Assembly (NCBI GenBank): GCA_038258095.1
Contig: JBBSQE010000015.1
Location: 1-26,245, forward strand
Origin: JBBSQE01 sp038258095
GTDB lineage: Bacteria; Actinomycetota; Thermoleophilia; Solirubrobacterales; 70-9
Reading direction: 5' to 3'
DNA: 26,245 nt
Positions 21,461 to 26,245 of the stretch are shown here, one piece after another (the first letter of the stretch is position 1; each line of letters begins with the position of its first letter). Made by a program: the position numbers and the translations under genes. The notes beneath the pieces were generated by a model, which saw nothing but the letters and a program-made list of their open reading frames with translations, ran no database searches and was not told where the DNA came from.

Positions 21461-22150
21461 CTACGCTGCGCCGAACGGGCGCTTCTTGGCCATCCCGGCG
21501 CGCCTGGGCAGGCCCTCGGGCGTCGGCCCGGTCTTGCGCAGGATGTGCAGGTGGCGGTGGCGGCTGCCCGCGTAGGGACCGACCGCGAGGACCGGGCCCG
21601 GCTCCATCGCCAAGCGGGTGGCGGCCCTGCGGGCCTCGCCCTCCTCCTCGGCGTCGCGCCGGCCCTTCCAGGCGACGAGCACACCGCCATCGCCCAGGAG
21701 CGGCGAGGCCAGCTCCGCGAGGGTGGAGAGGCGCCCGACGGCGCGCGCGGCGACGGCGTCATAGGTCTCGCGACCTTCGCCGGCGGCCCAGTCCTCGGAG
21801 CGCTGGCAGACCACGCGGCAGTTGCGAGCATCCGCGGCTTCGGCTGCCCGGCGGATGAAGTCGCACTTGCGGCCAACCGACTCGACCAGGTCCACCGCCG
21901 CGGAGGGAAGCGCCTTCGCCAAGACCAGGCCCGGGAAACCGGCGCCGGACCCGAGGTCGGCGATCCGGGCGGCCGAGGCGAGCTCTGCCACCTCGAGGCC
22001 GCTGAGGCTGTCGGCGACGTGCACGCGCCAGGCCTCCTCGGGGTCGCGCACGGAGCTGACCGACGCCCGCTCCTCGGCGAGGAGGGTCAGGACCCGCTCG
22101 AGTGACTCCCGGGCGGCGGGGGTGAGGTCGGCGGCGGGGCCGTCGCTCAC
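21461..22150 (-). CDS. rsmG: 16S rRNA (guanine-N7) methyltransferase RsmG
   Basis: A 229-residue SAM-dependent enzyme that methylates G527 of 16S rRNA (E. coli numbering). The SAM loop is DLGSGAGFPG (65-74). HVADSL (44-49) matches the conserved segment before it. It is encoded between jag and parA, the conserved origin order. The GTG at 22150 overlaps the jag stop (GTGA). Loss of this gene is linked to low-level streptomycin resistance in several bacteria. Confidence 0.94.
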   Translation of the reverse strand: MSDGPAADLTPAARESLERVLTLLAEERASVSSVRDPEEAWRVHVADSLSGLEVAELASAARIADLGSGAGFPGLVLAKALPSAAVDLVESVGRKCDFIRRAAEAADARNCRVVCQRSEDWAAGEGRETYDAVAARAVGRLSTLAELASPLLGDGGVLVAWKGRRDAEEEGEARRAATRLAMEPGPVLAVGPYAGSRHRHLHILRKTGPTPEGLPRRAGMAKKRPFGAA

Positions 22151-22626
22151 TCGGAGACGAGGGGAGCAACGACGACGAAGCGGTTCGGCTCGTCGCCCTC
22201 GCTGTAAGTCTCGATGCCCGCCCGTTCCTTCAGGTGCTCGTGGACGACCCGGCGCTCCTGCGCTGACATCGGGTCCATGTCGACCGGCCCGTCCTGCTGG
22301 TCGGCCTGCTCCGCGGCCCGGTCCGCGCGTCCGACCAGGGTTTCGCGCCGACGTTCCCGGTAGCCGGCGGCGTCGAGTGCAACCCGCTTTCGCTCGCGCA
22401 TTCCGCGAAAGGCGGCCTGGTAGCAGAGGAGCTGAAGGGCGTCGATCGTCTGGCCCCTGCGGCCGATCAGCAGCCCGTAGTCGTCGTCACCGTGAACGAT
22501 GGCGTCGATCCGGCTCTCGGACTCGTTGACCTCGACATCGCCGCCCAGGTCGAGCTCGTCGAGCACCCGCTCCACGAGCAGGCGAACGCGCTCCGCCGGA
22601 TCCTCTGGCCACTCCCCGTCAGTCAC
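22147..22626 (-). CDS. jag: KH/R3H RNA-binding protein Jag (KhpB)
   Basis: A 159-residue single-stranded RNA-binding protein. The KH motif is LIGRRGQTIDALQ (53-65), and the R3H helix has R125 and H129 in ERRVVHEHL. The N-terminal Jag domain of some homologues is absent, as in many actinobacterial versions. It usually acts with KhpA in RNA and cell-elongation control. It starts at GTG 22626 with TAGGCT 7 nt upstream, so it may have its own leaderless promoter besides any read-through from yidC, which ends 42 nt away. Confidence 0.92.
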   Translation of the reverse strand: MTDGEWPEDPAERVRLLVERVLDELDLGGDVEVNESESRIDAIVHGDDDYGLLIGRRGQTIDALQLLCYQAAFRGMRERKRVALDAAGYRERRRETLVGRADRAAEQADQQDGPVDMDPMSAQERRVVHEHLKERAGIETYSEGDEPNRFVVVAPLVSE

Positions 22627-22633
22627 AACCCCG

Positions 22634-22639
22634 AGCCTA
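22634..22639 (-). promoter_or_regulatory. -10 element of jag, leaderless type
   Basis: TAGGCT on the minus strand, 7 nt before the jag GTG at 22626, without a Shine-Dalgarno between. It would also serve rsmG. Confidence 0.5.
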
Positions 22640-22668
22640 TCCCGAGAGCGCCGGACGCGGCGCCATGA

Positions 22669-23445
22669 CTACCGGCGACGCTTGCGCTTGCGCGGAGGGG
22701 GGGGCGGTGGCTTCGCAGCCCGTTTCTCCTCCGGAGTCGCGATGACCGGTGCCGGGATGAATTTCTTCACGGCTAACTGCTGCCCGATCGTCCACGTGTT
22801 GGTCGCGATCCAGTAGACGACCAGGCCGGCGGGGAAGCCGATGATCAGGGGAACGAACAGGATCGGGAGGAAGAGGATCATCAGCCGCTGGTTGCGGTCG
22901 GCACTCATCGCCGAAACGCTGCCTGCAATCAACTGGGTGCCGACGTAGAGGACGAGGAGAGTGACCAGGACCGCTCCGGTCGCGGGCGCGGTCAGGTCCG
23001 GGATGAAGAGGAATGACTCACCGAACGGGCCCCCGGGGACATCGCTGCAAACCTTGGCCGTCTGCTGGCAGATGTCGAAGCGCAGGTCGTGGCGCAACAC
23101 GTAGAAGAGCGTGATAAAGACCGGGATCTGGGCGATCAGCGGGATGCAGGAGGCAAGCGGATTGACCTTGTTCTCCTGGTAGAAGCGCATCATCTCCTGC
23201 TGCATGCGCTGGCGGTCGTTCTTGTACTTCTCCTGGATCTCCTTGATCCGCGGCTGCAGCGCCTGCATGGCACGCATGCCCTTGATCGACCGATAGGTGA
23301 GCGGGACCAGCAGCGCCCGGGTCGCGAAAGTCAGGGCGATGATCGCCATTCCCCAGCTCAGGCCGGCGTCGTGGAAGAAGTTCAGGACCGAGTCGGCGAT
23401 GTCGACCAGGATCTGGGGGGCGAGCTGCAGCGCGACCGGGATCAC
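22669..23445 (-). CDS. yidC: membrane protein insertase YidC
   Basis: A 258-residue insertase of the YidC/Oxa1/Alb3 family. Membrane segments occur near 30-50, 100-117, 155-180 and 190-220. The conserved arginine in the first conserved helix is R43 (FATRALLVPL). A basic cytoplasmic loop (YRSIKGMRAMQALQPRIKEI) precedes QIPVFITLFY. Like Gram-positive versions, it lacks the large periplasmic domain of E. coli. The end is proline/lysine/arginine-rich (six prolines, then RKRKRRR), expected to contact ribosomes. The GTG overlaps the yidD stop (GTGA), and AAGGCAGG provides a ribosome-binding site. Confidence 0.95.
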   Translation of the reverse strand: MIPVALQLAPQILVDIADSVLNFFHDAGLSWGMAIIALTFATRALLVPLTYRSIKGMRAMQALQPRIKEIQEKYKNDRQRMQQEMMRFYQENKVNPLASCIPLIAQIPVFITLFYVLRHDLRFDICQQTAKVCSDVPGGPFGESFLFIPDLTAPATGAVLVTLLVLYVGTQLIAGSVSAMSADRNQRLMILFLPILFVPLIIGFPAGLVVYWIATNTWTIGQQLAVKKFIPAPVIATPEEKRAAKPPPPPPRKRKRRR

Positions 23446-23717
23446 GTGCCTGCCTTCTCACCGTGGAAGACCGCGGGATCGATGGGGCCCGGGCGCTCTG
23501 TGAAGGACTCGCGCACAGGGTCGAAGCCGCCGTGGCTGAAGGGATTGCAGCGCATCAGCCTCCATGCGGCCAGGAGGCAACCGCGGATCAACCCGAACCG
23601 CTCCACCGCCTCCTGCGCGTAGGCCGAGCAGGACGGCTCGTAGCGGCAGCGCGGTGAGAGGCCGGGGGAGATCCACCGGCGGTAGGCAGTCAGCGGGAGG
23701 AGCACCAGGCGTTTCAC
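23442..23717 (-). CDS. yidD: membrane protein insertion efficiency factor YidD
   Basis: A 91-residue small protein with the family block PRCRYEPSCSAYAQEAVERFG (22-42) and CNPFSHGGFDPV (57-68). It helps YidC insert inner-membrane proteins, probably as a peripheral membrane protein. Both its start (GTGA with the rnpA stop) and its end (GTGA with yidC) overlap the neighbours. A parS-like site covers its first codons. Confidence 0.93.
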   Translation of the reverse strand: MKRLVLLPLTAYRRWISPGLSPRCRYEPSCSAYAQEAVERFGLIRGCLLAAWRLMRCNPFSHGGFDPVRESFTERPGPIDPAVFHGEKAGT

Positions 23718-23724
23718 GTGGAAC
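23711..23724. other. parS-like centromere site
   Basis: GTTTCACGTGGAAC differs by one base from the 14-bp core GTTTCACGTGAAAC of the widely conserved parS (TGTTTCACGTGAAACA). It lies over the rnpA stop and yidD start, about 3 kb from parAB and under 1 kb from dnaA, as expected for origin-proximal parS sites. No second copy was found in the window. Confidence 0.75.
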
Positions 23725-24100
23725 GCTTTCGGCTCGGCAGGCCCGCCACGACCTCGGCGACGCTGCGCCGCACCCCGTCTCCGCCCTGCTCGTCGATCAG
23801 CTCGCTGAGCCCGGACCGGGCGACGAGCACGAAGTCGTGGCCGGCGGGCAGGTGATCGCTCTCCCGCCAGAAAGCCTCGCGGAGAGCCCGCTTGGCCTTG
23901 TTGCGCTCGACGGCGCCCCCGACCTTGCGGCTAGCCGAGACCCCGAGGCGCACGTGGTCGTTGTTGTCGTCAGAACGGGGAAAGCTGTAGAGGACGAGGT
24001 GCCGGTTCGCACTCGAGGTGCCGTCCTTGTAGACACGGTCGAACTCTCCGCTGCGCGATAGGCGCCGGCGCTTGCGCGCTCGGGCGTTGCCCGGCGACAT
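23714..24100 (-). CDS. rnpA: ribonuclease P protein component
   Basis: A 128-residue basic protein that supports the RNA subunit in cleaving the 5' leader of pre-tRNA. RNxxKR-type VERNKAKRALREAF (about 68-81) is the signature, with LSRSGEFDRVYKDG near the N-terminus. An upstream in-frame extension overlaps rpmH and is out-of-frame shadow. ATG at 24100 lies 2 nt after the rpmH stop, as in other bacteria. The C-terminus ends SRKRST within the parS-like site. Confidence 0.92.
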   Translation of the reverse strand: MSPGNARARKRRRLSRSGEFDRVYKDGTSSANRHLVLYSFPRSDDNNDHVRLGVSASRKVGGAVERNKAKRALREAFWRESDHLPAGHDFVLVARSGLSELIDEQGGDGVRRSVAEVVAGLPSRKRST

Positions 24101-24102
24101 CG

Positions 24103-24237
24103 CTACGGCGTCAGGCGCTTGCGGCCCTTGGCGCGCCGGCGCTTGATGATCGCCCGTCCGCCGCGAGTCGACATGCGAGCGCGGAACCCGTGGGTGCGGG
24201 CGCGCTTGCGCTTCTTGGGCTGGTAGGTGCGCTTCAT
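24103..24237 (-). CDS. rpmH: 50S ribosomal protein L34
   Basis: A 44-residue very basic protein. It starts MKRTYQPKKRKRARTHGFR and ends KGRKRLTP, matching bacterial L34 throughout. It is first in the origin-proximal rpmH-rnpA-yidD-yidC series. TATACT lies 14 nt upstream of the ATG, with no Shine-Dalgarno, suggesting a very short leader. Confidence 0.97.
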   Translation of the reverse strand: MKRTYQPKKRKRARTHGFRARMSTRGGRAIIKRRRAKGRKRLTP

Positions 24238-24251
24238 TGGAACCGGCGGCC

Positions 24252-24257
24252 AGTATA
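24252..24257 (-). promoter_or_regulatory. -10 element of rpmH operon
   Basis: TATACT on the minus strand, 14 nt before the rpmH ATG, close to the TATAAT consensus. No clear -35 is seen at the usual distance. Confidence 0.55.
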
Positions 24258-24279
24258 CGGACGCGAGTCGTCACGGCTT

Positions 24280-24297
24280 GCCACGTGATCGCGTGGC
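24280..24297. promoter_or_regulatory. 18-bp near-palindrome between divergent rpmH and dnaA
   Basis: GCCACGTGATCGCGTGGC is palindromic at 16 of 18 positions. It lies just upstream of the rpmH -10 element, in the 205-nt divergent region. It shares CACGTG with parS but not the flanks, so an operator or replication-control site is possible. Confidence 0.35.
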
Positions 24298-24356
24298 CTT
24301 CGGATCTTTTCTCCGGCATTTGCGTCACATCCTCTTTCACGACGTCCCTGCGGCGC

Positions 24357-24362
24357 TAGGGT
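24357..24362 (+). promoter_or_regulatory. possible -10 element of dnaA
   Basis: TAGGGT with TTTCAC 16 nt upstream could be a weak sigma-70 type promoter giving a leader of about 75 nt. The match is modest. Confidence 0.3.
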
Positions 24363-24442
24363 CGCGCAGGCTCCCGGCAGACGCTGGAAGCAGAGGGCCG
24401 TGAGGTCCTGCCAGACGCCGAAGAGGAAGGAGGACCGGAAGG

Positions 24443-25798
24443 TTGCCGAAGGACTCGCGCAGACCCGCAGCCAGACCCGACTCCGACCTCGAGCCTGATG
24501 CCGCGGCGACCTGGGAGGTGGTCAAGGAGCGGCTTCGCGCCTCGGTTCCGGACTCGACCTTCCGAATGTGGCTCGACCCGCTGCGGGCGACAGGGTCGCG
24601 CGGAGAGACCCTCTACCTGGCGGCGCCGAAGGGCATCAGGACCTGGGTCGAGCGGCGCTACATCGGGTTGATCAACCAGGCGCTCGGAAGCGTTACCACG
24701 GGACTGCGCGAGGTCAGCTTCGCCACCGACGAGGCCGGAATGAGTTCCGGCGGTAACGGCGCAGAGGGATCGGTCAATCCCCAGTACACCTTCGACCGGT
24801 TCGTCATCGGTGAGGGGAACCGCCTCGCCCATGCCGCCGCCCTGGCGGTCGCCGAAGCGCCTGCGGAGGCCTATAACCCGCTCTTTATACACGGGCCGCC
24901 GGGGCTCGGTAAGACGCACCTGCTCGTCGCGATCGCCAACTACCTGAAGACGAACGCCGACGGCCTCAGCGTCCGCTACATCACCGCCGAGCACTTCACG
25001 GCCGAGTTCGTCGGGGCCCTCCGCACCACGGGCGCCGACGAGTTCAAGCGCCGCCACCGTGAGCTCGACGCCCTCCTCGTCGACGATGTGCAGTTCCTCG
25101 AGGGCAAGCGCCACACCGAGGACGAGTTCTTTCACACCTTCAACGCGCTGTATGAGTCCGGGAGCCAGATCGTGCTGTCTGCCGACCGCCTCCCGAAGGA
25201 CCTCTCGAGCCTTGCGGAGCGCCTGCGCGACCGCTTCGAGTGGGGTCTCACCGTGCCCATCGCCGCGCCCAACCTCGCCACCCGGCTGACCGTCCTGCGC
25301 CGGCTCGTGTCAGAAGCGGGGATCGAGGTCGCCGACGGCGAAGCCCTGTCGACCCTCGCCGGCCGCATCGACCTGAACCTCCGCCAGCTGCACGGCGCCC
25401 TGACCCGGGTCGTGGCTCACGCCTCCCTGATGGCGAAGCCGTTGACGACCGACCTGATCTCCGAAGTGATCCCTTCCGCCGTGGCGCTCCCGACATCCAT
25501 CACGGAGAGGGTCCAGGCCGCCGTCTCGGCGGAGTACGGGTTCGATCGTGACGCGCTCGTCGGGGCAGGCCGCAGCGCCTCCATCGCGCAGGCACGCCAC
25601 GTCGCCGTCTACCTGACCCGTGAGCTCAGCGACCTCTCCCTGCCGGAGATCGGGCGCAGCTTCGGGGGCCGCGACCACTCGACGATCCTCAACTCGATCC
25701 GCCGCATCGAGGGGCTCGTCGAGCGGGATCCCGTCCTCGCCGGGCGGGTCGAGGCCCTTCGACACGATCTCCACAGCAGCGAGCCGAGCCGATCGTGA
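24443..25798 (+). CDS. dnaA: chromosomal replication initiator DnaA
   Basis: A 451-residue AAA+ initiator. Domain I is about 20-95 (TWEVVKERL, FRMWLDPLR), domain II is very short (97-115), and the AAA+ domain starts YTFDRFVIGEGNRLAH. Walker A is GPPGLGKT (151-158) and Walker B LLVDDVQF (211-218). Domain IV binds DnaA boxes with a DnaA signature GGRDHSTIL (408-416), where T is usual instead of S. The start is TTG with GGAGG 9 nt upstream. It is divergent from rpmH and followed by dnaN after 134 nt. Confidence 0.97.
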   Translation: MPKDSRRPAARPDSDLEPDAAATWEVVKERLRASVPDSTFRMWLDPLRATGSRGETLYLAAPKGIRTWVERRYIGLINQALGSVTTGLREVSFATDEAGMSSGGNGAEGSVNPQYTFDRFVIGEGNRLAHAAALAVAEAPAEAYNPLFIHGPPGLGKTHLLVAIANYLKTNADGLSVRYITAEHFTAEFVGALRTTGADEFKRRHRELDALLVDDVQFLEGKRHTEDEFFHTFNALYESGSQIVLSADRLPKDLSSLAERLRDRFEWGLTVPIAAPNLATRLTVLRRLVSEAGIEVADGEALSTLAGRIDLNLRQLHGALTRVVAHASLMAKPLTTDLISEVIPSAVALPTSITERVQAAVSAEYGFDRDALVGAGRSASIAQARHVAVYLTRELSDLSLPEIGRSFGGRDHSTILNSIRRIEGLVERDPVLAGRVEALRHDLHSSEPSRS

Positions 25799-25932
25799 AC
25801 AGCCGGGCCCGCTGCAAGACTCACCGGTTCCCCAGGCTCACTCCACAACCCGCAAACCGCGCGGCGAAGCCATAACGTGGCCTTTCCCACTCTTTCCCCA
25901 GGAACAACCACTCCTCTAAAGAAGGCAATCAG
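25799..25932. other. dnaA-dnaN intergenic region, weak oriC candidate
   Basis: This 134-nt gap is the usual oriC position. It is less GC-rich towards its end (TTTCCCACTCTTTCCCCAGG and CTCTAAAGAAGG stretches). No exact TTATCCACA or TTGTCCACA was found; best partial matches are CACTCCACA in the gap and ATCTCCACA at the end of dnaA. The GAAGG at 25921-25925 is the dnaN ribosome-binding site. Confidence 0.35.
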
Positions 25933-26245
25933 TTGAAGCTCAGCATTGAACAATCTGAACTCGTCGCAAAGCTTTCCTCGACCTCTCGTGTGGTCTCAAC
26001 CCGCGCCGCGACACAATCACTCGCCGGCATCCTTGTGACAGCCAGCGGCGGGTTGGTCAGCCTGCGGGCGACAGACCTCGAGATGGGCCTCCAGACGGAC
26101 CTGGCCGGAAACGTTGAAGGCGACGGAAGCGTCCTCCTCCCCGGCCGGCTGTTCTCGGAGGTCGCCCGCTCTCTCCCCTCGGGGACCGTCGAGATCGAGC
26201 CGCGCGAGGCCGAGCGCGACGTCGAGATTCGCGGCGGGGACTCGA
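25933..26245 (+). CDS. dnaN: DNA polymerase III sliding clamp beta, N-terminal part
   Basis: The first 104 codons of the sliding clamp; the gene runs off the window. MKLSIEQSELVAKLSSTSRVVSTR and SLAGILVTASGGLVSLRATDLEMGLQT match the first clamp domain, then VLLPGRLFSEVARSLPSG. The clamp is a dimeric ring tethering polymerase III to DNA. The start is TTG, with GAAGG 7 nt upstream. It follows dnaA in the usual order. Confidence 0.95.
   Translation, partial: MKLSIEQSELVAKLSSTSRVVSTRAATQSLAGILVTASGGLVSLRATDLEMGLQTDLAGNVEGDGSVLLPGRLFSEVARSLPSGTVEIEPREAERDVEIRGGDS

Noticed and set aside
19813..21858. Long plus-strand open frame (681 codons) opposite parB, parA and rsmG
   Set aside because: Arg/Ser/Pro-rich antisense translation with no domain; the three minus-strand genes are certain.
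24281..24290. CACGTG at 24282 as a second parS
   Set aside because: The core hexamer matches, but the flanks lack GTTT/AAAC.
25765..25780. ATCTCCACA at the end of dnaA as a DnaA box
   Set aside because: Only 7 of 9 bases match and it stands alone, so it could be chance.

Overview
The window is about 26 kb of GC-rich bacterial chromosome ending at the replication origin region (rpmH-rnpA-yidD-yidC-jag-rsmG-parA-parB on one side, dnaA-dnaN on the other). The high GC content, frequent GTG/TTG starts, probable leaderless genes, a Firmicutes/actinobacterial-style qcrABC complex with a cytochrome b/c fusion, and a menaquinone (not ubiquinone) context suggest an actinobacterium. A deep lineage such as Thermoleophilia (Solirubrobacterales) is my best inference; this cannot be proved from the window alone.

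Layout. 1-870: tatA on the minus strand, divergent from a small zinc-ribbon protein. 869-9069 (minus): a respiratory and tetrapyrrole block. Read in the direction of transcription it is hemB, a two-domain Lrp/AhbA-AhbB-like protein, hemL, a motif-less polyprenyl-synthase-like protein, qcrA (Rieske), qcrB (cytochrome b), qcrC (cytochrome b/c fusion), menG/ubiE and a polyprenyl diphosphate synthase. Together these make heme precursors, a menaquinol-oxidising complex, and the menaquinone tail and final methylation. 9301-11439 (minus): an ABC exporter (ATPase and ABC-2 permease). 11492-12271 (plus): a YmdB-type phosphodiesterase. 12144-16264 (minus): a cell-surface cluster of a small membrane protein, an alkaline-phosphatase-superfamily enzyme, a GtrA-like protein and a PepSY-like/polytopic membrane protein whose end runs antisense into ymdB. 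16284-18766 (plus): a PLP aminotransferase overlapping a D-Ala-D-Ala ligase. 18771-19256 (minus): a bifunctional-nuclease family protein. 19299-19689 has no gene but carries a REP-like inverted repeat; tRNA-Ile(GAT) follows. 19797-24237 (minus): the origin-proximal cluster. 24443-26245 (plus): dnaA and the first 104 codons of dnaN.

Most notable: a repeated leaderless-promoter signature (TANNNT placed 6-8 nt before the start codon) at about eight transcription-unit starts; a hemL whose only well-placed start is ATT with a good Shine-Dalgarno; the fused Ahb-like protein between hemB and hemL; a polyprenyl-synthase relative without DDxxD motifs; a REPIN-like element; an in-frame palindrome in the aminotransferase tail; and a parS-like site overlapping the rnpA/yidD junction. 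No CRISPR array, rRNA, phage or transposase gene was seen.
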